A DNA stretch of 64,000 nt from Pseudomonas lopnurensis (lineage in GTDB: Bacteria > Pseudomonadota > Gammaproteobacteria > Pseudomonadales > Pseudomonadaceae). The notes under the pieces were generated by a model. That model saw nothing but the letters and a program-made list of their open reading frames with translations. It did not search any database and was not told where the DNA came from. Both the position numbers and the translations under genes were made by a program. Below are positions 1 through 8,225 of this stretch, in pieces (the stretch's first letter is position 1; each line of letters begins with the position of its first letter). The stretch is from the NCBI RefSeq assembly GCF_015070855.1, contig NZ_JADDIX010000008.1, positions 22,237 to 86,236 of the forward strand. Direction: 5' to 3'.

Positions 1-50
1 GCTTGCAGCTTGCAGCTTGCAGCTTGCAGCTTGCAGCTTGCAGCTTGCAG
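1..50. repeat. Perfect heptamer tandem array
   Basis: Seven head-to-tail copies of the 7-base unit GCTTGCA, starting at the first base of the window, so the array may extend further left. It lies just upstream of the terminator preceding hemE. The same AGCTTGC words, in degenerate and inverted form, recur between yeaH and prkA and between rsmA and pdxA, so this is a dispersed intergenic repeat family of this genome. The unit is too short and has no spacers, so it is not a CRISPR. Confidence 0.95.
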
Positions 51-79
51 TGTCTGACCTGAATCAAGACCCTGGATAA

Positions 80-105
80 AAGGCACGGCGCTCGCCGTGC
101 CTTTT
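80..105 (+). terminator. Rho-independent terminator of the upstream gene
   Basis: An 11-bp perfect stem (80-90 with 93-103) with a two-base loop is followed by a T-rich tail on the + strand. It ends the transcription unit that enters from the left, outside the window, and separates it from hemE. Confidence 0.85.
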
Positions 106-154
106 GTTTTCCGCTTTGCGACAATGCACGGCACTTTTTTGCTGGAACCCTGCC

Positions 155-1219
155 ATGACCGCCTTGAAGAACGACCGCTTCCTTCGTGCCCTGCTCAAGC
201 AGCCCGTCGACGTCACCCCGGTGTGGATGATGCGCCAGGCCGGCCGCTATCTGCCCGAGTACCGGGCCAGCCGTGCCAAGGCCGGCGACTTCATGAGCCT
301 GTGCATGAACCCGGAACTGGCCTGCGAGGTGACCCTGCAGCCGCTGGATCGCTACCCGCTGGATGCGGCGATCCTGTTCTCCGACATCCTCACCGTGCCG
401 GACGCCATGGGCCTCGGCCTGTACTTCGAGACCGGCGAAGGTCCGCGCTTCAAGAAGGTCGTCAGCAGCGCCGCCGACATCGAGGCCCTGCCGATTCCCG
501 ATCCGGAAAAGGATCTGGGCTACGTGATGGACGCCGTGCGCACCATTCGCCGCGAGCTCAATGGCCGCGTGCCGCTGATCGGCTTCTCCGGCAGCCCCTG
601 GACCCTGGCGACCTACATGGTCGAGGGCGGCTCTTCCAAGGACTTCCGCAAGTCCAAGGCGATGCTCTACGAGAATCCGCAGGCGATGCATGCGCTGCTG
701 GACAAGCTGGCCCGCTCGGTGACCCGCTATCTCAACGGCCAGATCCTCGCCGGTGCCCAGGCGGTGCAGATCTTCGACTCCTGGGGCGGCAGCCTGTCGG
801 CCGCGGCGTACCAGGAATTCTCCCTGGCCTACATGCGCAAGATCGTCGATGGCCTGATTCGCGAGCATGACGGCCGCCGTGTGCCGGTGATCCTGTTCAC
901 CAAGGGGGGCGGGCTGTGGCTCGAATCCATGGCCGACGTCGGCGCCGAAGCGCTGGGTCTGGACTGGACCTGCGACATCGGCGAAGCGCGTCGTCGTGTC
1001 GGCGACAGGGTTGCGCTGCAGGGCAACATGGACCCGAGCGTGCTTTATGCCAAGCCCGACGCCATCCGTGCCGAGGTGGCGCGGATTCTCGCCAGCTTCG
1101 GCCATGGCAATGGCCATGTATTCAACCTGGGCCATGGCATCACGCCTGAAGTCGATCCGGCGCATGCCGGCGCGTTCATCGAGTCGGTGCACGAGCTGTC
1201 CGCGCAATACCACGCCTGA
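155..1219 (+). CDS. hemE: Uroporphyrinogen decarboxylase
   Basis: HemE decarboxylates the four acetate side chains of uroporphyrinogen III to give coproporphyrinogen III, a cytosolic step of haem synthesis. The 354-residue product has the usual family length and the N-terminal signature [16 protein letters not shown], with the active-site Arg and Tyr region, followed by [13 protein letters not shown] in the middle of the barrel. I chose ATG 155 because the protein then begins [14 protein letters not shown], as in Pseudomonas HemE; an ATG at 104 would add an unlikely extension. It is a single gene between two terminators and converges with the MFS gene. Nothing unusual. Confidence 0.97.
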   Translation: MTALKNDRFLRALLKQPVDVTPVWMMRQAGRYLPEYRASRAKAGDFMSLCMNPELACEVTLQPLDRYPLDAAILFSDILTVPDAMGLGLYFETGEGPRFKKVVSSAADIEALPIPDPEKDLGYVMDAVRTIRRELNGRVPLIGFSGSPWTLATYMVEGGSSKDFRKSKAMLYENPQAMHALLDKLARSVTRYLNGQILAGAQAVQIFDSWGGSLSAAAYQEFSLAYMRKIVDGLIREHDGRRVPVILFTKGGGLWLESMADVGAEALGLDWTCDIGEARRRVGDRVALQGNMDPSVLYAKPDAIRAEVARILASFGHGNGHVFNLGHGITPEVDPAHAGAFIESVHELSAQYHA

Positions 1220-1240
1220 GCGGCTGCGAGCATGCAGACG

Positions 1241-1268
1241 ACAACGCCCCGCTTGTGCGGGGCGTTGT
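1241..1268. terminator. Bidirectional terminator between hemE and the MFS gene
   Basis: A 12-bp perfect stem (1241-1252 with 1257-1268) with loop TTGT lies between the convergent ends of hemE and the MFS transporter gene. It is GC-rich and placed to stop both transcripts, although the T-runs are weak. Confidence 0.7.
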
Positions 1269-1278
1269 GGGTTCTGCG

Positions 1279-2544
1279 TCAGCGCGCGGTCTGTGGCTCC
1301 GGCAAGGCTGGCAGGCGAGCCAGGTGCAGCGCCACGGCGAGGGAAACCAGCAGCAGCGAGGCGATGAACAGGCCCACGCCATCCCAGCCGGCGGCATGCC
1401 AGAACACGCCGCCCAGCGTTCCGGCAATGCTGGAGCCCAGGTAGTAGCTGAACAGATAGAGCGAAGACGCCTGCCCCCGTGCCTGCCTGGCGCGGCGACC
1501 GATCCAGCTGCTGGCGACCGAATGGGCGCCGAAGAAACCGAAGGTGAACAGCAGCATGCCCAGCAGCACCATGGGCAATCGGTCGAACAGCGTCAGGCTC
1601 AGACCGGCAAGCATCAGCGCAATCACCATCCAGAACACCCGGCGGCGGCCGAAGCGGTCGGCGAGCGCGCCCACCTGCGCCGAGCTGTAGATGCCCGACA
1701 GATAGAGCACCGCCAACAGGCCGATCAGGGTCTGGCTGAGGTGAAAGGGCTCGGCGATCAGGCGGTAGCCAATGTAGTTGTACAGCGTGACGAAACTGCC
1801 CATCAGCAGGAGGCCCTGGAGAAACAGCCAAGGCAGGCCGGCGTCGCGGAAATGCATGCCGTAGCCCTGTAGCAAACCCCGCGCACGCAAGGGGCGCGGG
1901 CGAAAATGCTGCGACTGCGGCAGGAAGCGCCAGAGCAGCAGCGCCGCCAGCAGGGCCAGGCCGCCCATCACACCGAGCACACTGTGCCAGGACAGGTAGT
2001 CGACCAGTACGCCGCTCAGCAATCTCCCGCTCATGCCGCCAATGGCATTGCCGCCGATGTACAGCCCCATTGCCAGACCCAGATGCTGAGGATGGATTTC
2101 CTCGCTGAGGTAGGTCATCGCCACCGCGGCCAGTCCGCTAAGCGCGAGGCCCACCAGGGCGCGCATCAGCAGCACGCCATGCCAGCTGGGTGCGAGCGCG
2201 CTGCCGACGGTGAACACGGCAGCGGCGAGCAGTGACGCGACCATGACCGGCTTGCGCCCGATGGCATCGGATATCGGCCCGGTTATCAGCAGGCCGACGG
2301 CCAGGGTGATGGTCGAGAGCGAAAGGATCAGGCTGCTTTGTGTCGCACTGATGCCGAACGCCTGGGACAGCATGGGCATCATCGGCTGGACGCAGTAAAG
2401 CAGGGCGAAGGTGGCAAAGCCGCCGGCGAACAGGGCCAGCGCCGTACGCGCGAAGCGCGGGGTGCCTTTTTCGGTATGGCTGATCGGCGCGCAAGTTTCG
2501 CCTGTTTGTGCCGGCGCTCCTGTGGCGCACTGCGTGCTGTTCAA
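1279..2544 (-). CDS. MFS efflux transporter, YnfM-like
   Basis: A 421-residue major facilitator protein with about 12 hydrophobic segments. The loop 2-3 motif GPISDAIGRKPV and its second-half counterpart ADRFGRRRVFW are the classic MFS signatures. The overall pattern resembles the YnfM/AraJ group of drug or sugar exporters of the inner membrane. It is transcribed divergently from a LysR regulator across about 190 bp, an arrangement that usually means the regulator controls the exporter. The substrate cannot be read from the sequence. The first 30 residues are hydrophilic and the true start could be slightly downstream. Confidence 0.9.
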   Translation of the reverse strand: MNSTQCATGAPAQTGETCAPISHTEKGTPRFARTALALFAGGFATFALLYCVQPMMPMLSQAFGISATQSSLILSLSTITLAVGLLITGPISDAIGRKPVMVASLLAAAVFTVGSALAPSWHGVLLMRALVGLALSGLAAVAMTYLSEEIHPQHLGLAMGLYIGGNAIGGMSGRLLSGVLVDYLSWHSVLGVMGGLALLAALLLWRFLPQSQHFRPRPLRARGLLQGYGMHFRDAGLPWLFLQGLLLMGSFVTLYNYIGYRLIAEPFHLSQTLIGLLAVLYLSGIYSSAQVGALADRFGRRRVFWMVIALMLAGLSLTLFDRLPMVLLGMLLFTFGFFGAHSVASSWIGRRARQARGQASSLYLFSYYLGSSIAGTLGGVFWHAAGWDGVGLFIASLLLVSLAVALHLARLPALPEPQTAR

Positions 2545-2685
2545 GATTTCGGCCTCTATGGGATTCGCTTGTTTCAGACCAAAGACCGCCGTTACACCGG
2601 CAGTTGTAGGGTCCGTGCGCGGGCGTACATGCTTTGGTTGGGTTGGTGAGGGAAATGATAGGGAGCTTTATTTGAGCTATCCAAT

Positions 2686-2708
2686 ATATTATTCGACCAA
2701 AATGATAT
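2686..2708. promoter_or_regulatory. Candidate LysR operator
   Basis: An imperfect inverted repeat, ATATTATT-N7-AATGATAT (7 of 8 positions pair), lies 25 bases upstream of the LysR gene start and inside the divergent promoter region. LysR-type proteins usually bind such interrupted dyads (T-N11-A type). The role is inferred from position and symmetry only. Confidence 0.45.
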
Positions 2709-2733
2709 GTTTTTCGACTCATTAGGAGGGCAT

Positions 2734-3633
2734 GTGGAGCTGCGTCATCTTCGCTACTTCGTGGCAGTGGCCGAGGAGTTGCACTTTGGACGGGCGGCCG
2801 AGCGGCTACGTATCTCGCAGCCACCCTTGAGTCAGCAGATCCAGGCGCTGGAGCAGGAATTGGGCGTGCTGCTGTTCGATCGCAGCAACCGGCGGGTGTC
2901 GCTGACCGATGCGGGGCGGCTCTTTCTCGACGAGACACGGCGCACGCTGGCCCAGGTGGACAAGTCCGTCGATGTGGTGCGGCGGGCCGAGCAGGGCGAG
3001 ATCGGTGAGTTACAGGTCGGCTTCACCTCGTCGGCACCTTTTACCTCGATCCTGCCGCGGGCGATCCTGGCCTTCCGCCAGGCGTTTCCCGCCGTCCATC
3101 TCGCCCTGCAGGAAATGACCAGCAAGGAAGTGGTCGATGCGGTGCAGGACGAGACGCTGCAGGTGGGCATGATCCGTCCCTTCGCCTTGCCGTCGGGACT
3201 GCAGACGGTGGAGCTATTGAGCGAGCCGCTGGTAGCCCTGATGCACGCCGATCACCCATTGGCGCAGGCGGCAGAGGAGGGGCTGACATTGGCCGAGCTG
3301 GCCGAGGAGCCCTTCGTGTTCTTTCCACGCAGTTACGGTACGGGACTCTACGACCAGCTACTGAATCTGGCACGGCAGGCGGGATTCAGCCCGCGCATCG
3401 CCCAGGAAGCGAACGAGGCGCTCACCATCATCGGACTGGTCGCTGCAGGGCTGGGCGTCTCGGTATTGCCGGCTTCGTTCCGGCGTATCCGCATCGATGG
3501 CGTGCGCTATCGCACCCTGCTGGACAAGGATGCGACGACTGCCGTCTGGCTGGTCAAGCGCCGTCAGGAGCAGTCGCCGCTGGCCCAGGCCTTCATGGAG
3601 CTGGTTACGCGCGAGGCGCTGGGCCGGCGCTAA
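2734..3633 (+). CDS. LysR-family transcriptional regulator
   Basis: A 299-residue LysR-type regulator. It has an N-terminal winged helix-turn-helix (residues about 1-60, containing FGRAAERLRISQPPLSQQI) and a C-terminal periplasmic-binding-like effector domain. The start is GTG 2734: AGGAGG lies four bases upstream and the protein then begins MELRHLRYFVAVAEELHF, the usual form for this subfamily. An upstream ATG at 2707 has no such ribosome site. It is divergent from the MFS exporter, which is its likely target. The inducer is unknown; the subfamily includes CatR/BenM-type aromatic regulators, but that does not fix a ligand. Confidence 0.92.
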   Translation: MELRHLRYFVAVAEELHFGRAAERLRISQPPLSQQIQALEQELGVLLFDRSNRRVSLTDAGRLFLDETRRTLAQVDKSVDVVRRAEQGEIGELQVGFTSSAPFTSILPRAILAFRQAFPAVHLALQEMTSKEVVDAVQDETLQVGMIRPFALPSGLQTVELLSEPLVALMHADHPLAQAAEEGLTLAELAEEPFVFFPRSYGTGLYDQLLNLARQAGFSPRIAQEANEALTIIGLVAAGLGVSVLPASFRRIRIDGVRYRTLLDKDATTAVWLVKRRQEQSPLAQAFMELVTREALGRR

Positions 3634-3646
3634 GGTGGTCAAGCCC

Positions 3647-3937
3647 TCAGGGCTGCTTGTAATGGCCAGGCGTATCGCCCTTCTCGTGCTTGTGAACGCG
3701 GGTCACGCGGATGTCGGTGATATTCATGACCTCGGCCTGCTCCAGCAACCGAGCCTCGTCGGCGTCGGCCTCCGGCATGACCAGGCTGTTCTCGGCGTCG
3801 CCATTGTGCAGCTCGATGAGATGGCGCGCGGCTTCGCCCTGGGACAGGCTGTCGACATCGGCGTCATAGGTCACGGCGCGCGGATCGTTCTGGTAGATGT
3901 AGTTGATTTCGAAGGTATGCGAGGACTTGCCGAACAT
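3647..3937 (-). CDS. Small conserved-type protein of unknown function
   Basis: A 96-residue acidic protein beginning MFGKSSHTFEINYIYQNDPR. The start at 3937 was preferred over one 18 residues upstream because a GGGAG-like site precedes it. No signal peptide or membrane segment. I do not recognise the family. It converges with the LysR gene and lies upstream of nothing obvious; trxC follows on the same strand coordinate-wise after about 120 bases, so the two could be functionally separate. Confidence 0.6.
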   Translation of the reverse strand: MFGKSSHTFEINYIYQNDPRAVTYDADVDSLSQGEAARHLIELHNGDAENSLVMPEADADEARLLEQAEVMNITDIRVTRVHKHEKGDTPGHYKQP

Positions 3938-4060
3938 GAGGGGCTCCCGTCGAAGGTCACTGATGTGCAGTGGACTCGACGGGGTCACCAATCGTTCCGG
4001 CCGGCGTTGGAACGTTCCCCGTGGTTTTTATTGCTGGAGCCTGCCATGCCGGGCGTGGAA

Positions 4061-4498
4061 CTACTCTATGCCCTGCTGCGCCAGCCAGGCCAACAGCTGC
4101 GGCAGGGGCATGGCGCCGCTCTGGCGCGCGACTTCGCGGCCGTTGCGAAACAGGATCAGGCTGGGAATCGAGCGGATGCCGAGCTGCGTCGACAGTTGCG
4201 GGTTGGCCTCGCTGTCGAGCTTGGCCAGGCGGCAGCGGCCTTGCAGCTGGCTGGCGGCCTGGGCGAAGGTTGGTGCGAAGCTGCGGCACGGTGCGCACCA
4301 GCTGGCCCAGACATCCACCAGCAGCGGCACGTCGCCCTTGATCTGGTTGGCGAACTGGCTCTGCTGCAGGTCGAACGGTTTGTTCGGTAGCGCCTCGGCC
4401 TTGCAGCGGCCACAGCGTGGCGCGTCATGCACCCGCTCGACAGGGATGCGGTTGAGGCTTGCGCAATGCGCGCAGGGGACGATCAGCGTGTCAGTCAT
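4061..4498 (-). CDS. trxC: Thioredoxin 2
   Basis: A 145-residue TrxC-type thioredoxin, a cytosolic dithiol reductant usually linked to oxidative stress. The N-terminal zinc-binding CxxC pairs (CAHC at about residue 9 and CGRC at about 29) distinguish it from TrxA. The thioredoxin fold follows with active site WCAPC, where most TrxC have WCGPC; the Gly-to-Ala change between the cysteines is modest but visible. The ATG sits two bases after a 12-bp hairpin that contains the likely ribosome binding site (see the separate entry). Confidence 0.93.
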   Translation of the reverse strand: MTDTLIVPCAHCASLNRIPVERVHDAPRCGRCKAEALPNKPFDLQQSQFANQIKGDVPLLVDVWASWCAPCRSFAPTFAQAASQLQGRCRLAKLDSEANPQLSTQLGIRSIPSLILFRNGREVARQSGAMPLPQLLAWLAQQGIE

Positions 4499-4500
4499 GG

Positions 4501-4539
4501 CGAGGCTCCACAGCGGTATGCCGATAATGTGGAGCCTCG
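4501..4539 (-). promoter_or_regulatory. Hairpin covering the trxC ribosome binding site
   Basis: On the - strand a perfect 12-bp stem (4528-4539 with 4501-4512) and 15-base loop end two bases before the trxC ATG. The only plausible Shine-Dalgarno, GGAG, lies inside the 3' arm, seven bases from the ATG. In RNA it would be sequestered, which suggests translational control, for example a thermometer or protein-responsive switch. Without T-run it is not a terminator of an upstream gene. The regulatory role is inferred. Confidence 0.55.
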
Positions 4540-4571
4540 TCGGCGGATATCAAGCTGGGCTCGGGGCGGGT

Positions 4572-5849
4572 TCAGCCCTTTGACGCGCTCAGAGCCTGGG
4601 TTAGATCGGCGAGGATGTCATCGATGTGCTCGATGCCGATGGACAGCCGGATCAGATCCTGAGACACGCCGGCCCGGGCGAGCTCCTCGGCATTCAGCTG
4701 GCGGTGCGTGGTGCTCGCCGGATGACAGGCCAGCGACTTGGCGTCGCCGATGTTGACCAGGCGCACCACGAGCTTGAGCGCATCGATGAAGCGCGCGCCG
4801 GCCTCCATGCCACCTTCGATGCCGAAACAGAGAATCGCTGCCGGCCTGCCGCTCATGTAGCGTTGTGCCAGCGCGTGCTCGGGATGGTCCGCCAGTCCGG
4901 CGTATTGCACCCAGGCCACCAGCGGGTGAGCCTGCAGATATTGGGCGACCGCGAGCGCGTTTTCGCAGTGTCGCTCCATGCGCAGTGCCAGGGTTTCCAG
5001 CCCCTGCAGGATCAGGAACGAATTGAACGGCGAAATCGCCGCGCCCATGTTGCGCAGCGGCACAACCCGACAGCGGCCGATGAAGGCCGCAGGGCCGAAT
5101 GCCTCGGTGTAGGTGACGCCGTGGTAGGAAACGTCCGGCGTGTTGAGCAGTGCGAAGCGCTCCTTGTGCTGCGCCCAGGGAAACTTGCCGGAGTCGACCA
5201 CGATACCGCCGATGCTGGTGCCGTGGCCGCCCATGTACTTAGTCAGCGAATGCACGACGATATCGGCGCCATGCTCGATCGGCCGGCAGAGCATCGGCGT
5301 GGCGACGGTGTTGTCGACGATCAGCGGCACGCCGTGACGGTGCGCGGCTTCGGCCAGCGCGGCGAGATCGATGATGTTGCCGGCGGGGTTGCCGATGGAC
5401 TCGCAGAACACCGCCTTGGTCCGGTCGTCGATCAGCGCCTCCAGCGCGGCGATGTCGTCGTGGGCGGCAAAGCGCACCTCGATGCCCTGGCGCGGCAGGG
5501 TATGGGCGAACAGGTTGTAGGTGCCGCCGTAGAGCTTGGCCACCGAGACGATGTTGTCGCCGACTTCGGCGACGGTCTGGATGGCATAGGTGATCGCGGC
5601 CATGCCGGACGCCACCGCCAATGCCGCCACGCCGCCTTCCAATGCGGCGACGCGCTGCTCGAGCACGTCGGCGGTGGGGTTCATGATGCGGGTGTAGATG
5701 TTGCCCGGGACCTTCAGGTCGAACAGGTCGGCACCATGCTGGGTATCGTCGAAGGCGTACGAGGTCGTCTGATAGATCGGTACGGCCACGGCCTTGGTGG
5801 TCGGGTCCGGGCTGTAGCCGGCGTGGATGGCCAAGGTTTCCAGTTTCAT
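4572..5849 (-). CDS. metY: O-acetylhomoserine sulfhydrylase
   Basis: A 425-residue PLP-dependent Cys/Met-metabolism enzyme. It would form homocysteine from O-acetyl-homoserine and sulfide in the cytosol. Visible features are ETLAIHAGYSPDPTTKAVAVPIYQTTSYAF at the N-terminus, the PLP phosphate region YTRIMNPT, and the Schiff-base lysine in SLTKYMGGHG. The length and insert pattern fit the O-acetylhomoserine aminocarboxypropyltransferase branch rather than MetB or MetC. ATG 5849 is preceded by AGGAGCACCTC, and a start 23 residues upstream is unlikely. It lies between trxC and an SLC13-type permease on the same strand; a sulfur or anion uptake link is possible but not shown. Confidence 0.92.
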   Translation of the reverse strand: MKLETLAIHAGYSPDPTTKAVAVPIYQTTSYAFDDTQHGADLFDLKVPGNIYTRIMNPTADVLEQRVAALEGGVAALAVASGMAAITYAIQTVAEVGDNIVSVAKLYGGTYNLFAHTLPRQGIEVRFAAHDDIAALEALIDDRTKAVFCESIGNPAGNIIDLAALAEAAHRHGVPLIVDNTVATPMLCRPIEHGADIVVHSLTKYMGGHGTSIGGIVVDSGKFPWAQHKERFALLNTPDVSYHGVTYTEAFGPAAFIGRCRVVPLRNMGAAISPFNSFLILQGLETLALRMERHCENALAVAQYLQAHPLVAWVQYAGLADHPEHALAQRYMSGRPAAILCFGIEGGMEAGARFIDALKLVVRLVNIGDAKSLACHPASTTHRQLNAEELARAGVSQDLIRLSIGIEHIDDILADLTQALSASKG

Positions 5850-5940
5850 GAGGTGCTCCTGTTCTTGTTCGATGGGCAGAAAGTACCGGAGCATGAAAGG
5901 GAACGCGCGAGCCTTCAATGACCCAGCGCAAGCCCTTTGG

Positions 5941-7731
5941 TCATAGCGGAGCGAGCGGCCAGAACAGCGGGATGACCAGCGTGGCGACCAGCCATAGCAA
6001 CAGGTTCAGCGGTATCCCGACCTTGAGGAAATCGGTGAAGCGGTAGCCGCCGGCGTTGTAGACGAAGGTGTTGGTCTGATAACCGATCGGTGTGGCGAAG
6101 CTGGCGCTGGCGGCGAACATGACGGCGACGACGAAGGCGCGCGGGTCGACGCCCAGGTGCTGCGCCAGACCGATGGCGATCGGGGTGATGAGTACCGCCA
6201 CCGCGTTGTTCGAAAGCATCTCGGTGAGCAGCGAGGTCAGCAGGTAGATGAACGAGAGCATGAACAGCGGCCCCGCCCAGGGTGTCAGCGTGGCCACGTT
6301 CTGGACGATCAACTGAACCAGACCGACCTTGTCCATGGCGATGCTGATCGCCAGCATGCCGAAGATCAGGCTGAGGATCTTCCAATCCACCGCCTTGTAG
6401 GCGTCCTCGACATCCAGGCAGCGGGTCGCCAGCACCGTGGCGGCACCGATGATCGCCAGCCCTTCGATGGGCATGACGCCGAACGCGGCCAGCAGCATGA
6501 CCGCCAATGTGGCGAGAATCGCGATGGGTGCCTTGTCGCGCCGGAAGGCGCGCTCCTGCACCGCATTGAGGCTGATCAGCTCGCCGTTGTCGGCAAAGCG
6601 CTTGATCTGCGCCGGGGTGCCCTCGACCAGCATGACGTCGCCGAACTGCAGCTGGAAATCGTCGAAATTGCCCTGGATATTCTCGTCCTGGCGGTGCACG
6701 GCGAGTACATTGATGCCGTAGCGGGCGGAGAGGTCGAGGTCGCGCATCGGCCGGTGACTGTAGCGCGAGCCGCGACCGACGATCGCCTCGGCGAGAATCA
6801 CGTCTTCACTGCTGATGGTTTCGAAGGCGTCGCCGCGGTTGAAGGTCAGATGGCCGCTTTCGCGCAGCTCCACCACGTCCTTGACTTGACCATGGATCAT
6901 CAGCAGGTCGCCGGCCTGCAGGGTGAAGTCGTGGGCCGGGCGGCTGAAGTGCTGGTTCTCACGGCTGACCTGCAATACCTGAAGGCCGCTGCCGCCATTG
7001 AGGTTGGCTTCGCCGAGGGTCTTGCCGAGCACCGGCGAGCCGGTAGGGACCCGCAGCTCGGTCATGAAGGTGCGGTCCAGGCGCGGCCCGAGCAGCTTGG
7101 ACAGCGTGTCGCGCTCGGGAAGCAGGCGTTTGCCGATCGTCAGCAGATAGAGCATGCCGGCGCCGGCGAGGATCAAGGCCGCACCGGTGATTTCGAACAT
7201 GCCGAATGGCTCGAGGCCGGCCTTGCGCGCCACGCCATCGACCAGGATGTTGGTCGAGGTGCCGATCATGGTCAGCGTGCCGCCGAGGATGGTGGCGTAG
7301 GACAAGGGAATCAGCAGCTTCGATGGGGTGGTGCCGGCGCGCTTGGCGAGCGATATCGCCACCGGCGTCAGGATCGCAACCACCGGCGTATTGTTCAGGC
7401 AGGCGGAAATCACCAGCGCCGTGATCGTCAGGCCGGCCAGCACGCGCGTCGGGCTGGTTCCCACCAGATCACCAAGCCAGTTGCCCAGCGCATCGATGCA
7501 GCCGGTGCGCTCCAGAGCGGCGGAAATGATGAACATGCAGGCGATGGTGACGGGAGCGGAATTGGACAGCACCCCCAATACTTCGCCGGGCGTCAGCAAC
7601 TGGGTGGCCAGCAGCACTGCCACGGCAATCGCAACGACGATGTCCGGGCTCCAGCTCTCGCGCACGAAACACACCAGCACCCAGATCAGCAAGGCGCAGA
7701 CGAACAACAGCGGCAGCGAATCCGGGAGCAT
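5941..7731 (-). CDS. SLC13/DASS-type permease with two RCK_C domains
   Basis: A 596-residue inner-membrane protein. The first and last thirds are strongly hydrophobic permease halves containing SNSAPVTIACMF and TEMLSNNAVAVLITPIAIGL, typical SLC13/CitT repeats. Between them (about residues 205-375) are two soluble TrkA-C/RCK_C domains. This layout is common in bacterial permeases annotated as sulfate, dicarboxylate or arsenite-like transporters. Its position next to metY makes sulfate or another sulfur anion a reasonable guess, not a demonstrated substrate. ATG 7731 has AAGGA six bases upstream and was preferred over the start five codons earlier. Confidence 0.88.
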   Translation of the reverse strand: MLPDSLPLLFVCALLIWVLVCFVRESWSPDIVVAIAVAVLLATQLLTPGEVLGVLSNSAPVTIACMFIISAALERTGCIDALGNWLGDLVGTSPTRVLAGLTITALVISACLNNTPVVAILTPVAISLAKRAGTTPSKLLIPLSYATILGGTLTMIGTSTNILVDGVARKAGLEPFGMFEITGAALILAGAGMLYLLTIGKRLLPERDTLSKLLGPRLDRTFMTELRVPTGSPVLGKTLGEANLNGGSGLQVLQVSRENQHFSRPAHDFTLQAGDLLMIHGQVKDVVELRESGHLTFNRGDAFETISSEDVILAEAIVGRGSRYSHRPMRDLDLSARYGINVLAVHRQDENIQGNFDDFQLQFGDVMLVEGTPAQIKRFADNGELISLNAVQERAFRRDKAPIAILATLAVMLLAAFGVMPIEGLAIIGAATVLATRCLDVEDAYKAVDWKILSLIFGMLAISIAMDKVGLVQLIVQNVATLTPWAGPLFMLSFIYLLTSLLTEMLSNNAVAVLITPIAIGLAQHLGVDPRAFVVAVMFAASASFATPIGYQTNTFVYNAGGYRFTDFLKVGIPLNLLLWLVATLVIPLFWPLAPL

Positions 7732-8013
7732 GAAGGTCCTTAGCATGACGGCTCATAAACAGCAGGGCGGCACAGCGGCCCCGCGCGCACGATAGTGCGC
7801 CGAACTTAGACAGTCCAGAAACCAATAATGCTGTTTATATTCCATTTGGTTATTTGCCCTTGTTTCGGATGGCGGAACGCTGACGCAGGCGTCATTCGTG
7901 AGCTTCGAGCTTTATTGCAGGCTCGGCTGTGGATCGAGGCGGAGGAGATGCATCCCGGAGCAGTTGGCGGCTGCGGTGAAACGAAAAAGCCGCGCAGTGC
8001 GCGGCTTGGAAGG
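7732..8013. other. Chromosomal intergenic flank, old tRNA downstream region
   Basis: This stretch holds no supported gene. It represents the original chromosome immediately downstream of the tRNA before insertion; its last part is the old tRNA terminator. Short reading frames here have no ribosome sites or recognisable product. Confidence 0.7.
7987..8007 (-). terminator. Original tRNA terminator, now displaced
   Basis: A perfect 9-bp stem (7987-7995 with 7999-8007) followed on the - strand by a run of five T. It sits right beside the left 45-bp repeat, exactly where the terminator of the uninterrupted - strand tRNA gene would be. Insertion has separated it from the tRNA by 36.5 kb. Confidence 0.8.
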
Positions 8014-8058
8014 TGGTGGGCCCACACGGACTCGAACCGTGGACCAAAGGATTATGAG
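8014..8058. other. attL: 45-bp core, tRNA 3' fragment
   Basis: The 45 bases are identical to 44546-44590 and correspond to the 3' part of the CAU tRNA, from the anticodon through the T arm, acceptor and CCA. Beyond 8058 the sequence no longer matches the tRNA, so this copy is a fragment and not a functional gene. It marks the left junction. Confidence 0.95.
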
Positions 8059-8187
8059 GGAGGTGCTTAGTAGTTCCTCATAGAATCCGATGGTTTCGTG
8101 TGGATTGCCTATTCGCATATTTTACTGGTCTAAACGGTTTTTCTTGTGCCGCATGGTTTCAGTTAGTACCGTTGAGTCCTGCGCAAA

Positions 8188-8218
8188 GTGGGGACTGAAA
8201 CGGGGGCTTCCGGGGACT
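8188..8218. promoter_or_regulatory. Candidate recombinase arm-type sites, left end
   Basis: Two copies of GGGGACT (within GTGGGGACTGAAA at 8188-8200, and at 8212-8218) lie between attL and the integrase start. Matching words occur just inside attR. Repeats flanking both core sites are what arm-binding sites of tyrosine recombinases look like; binding is inferred. Confidence 0.4.
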
Positions 8219-8225
8219 GGCAAAA

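Noticed and set aside
1-50. CRISPR array
   Set aside because: Seven-base units with no spacers and no cas genes.
8014-8090. A second CAU tRNA gene at the left junction
   Set aside because: Only the 45-base 3' portion matches; the 5' half (acceptor strand, D arm, part of the anticodon stem) is absent, so it is an attachment-site fragment.
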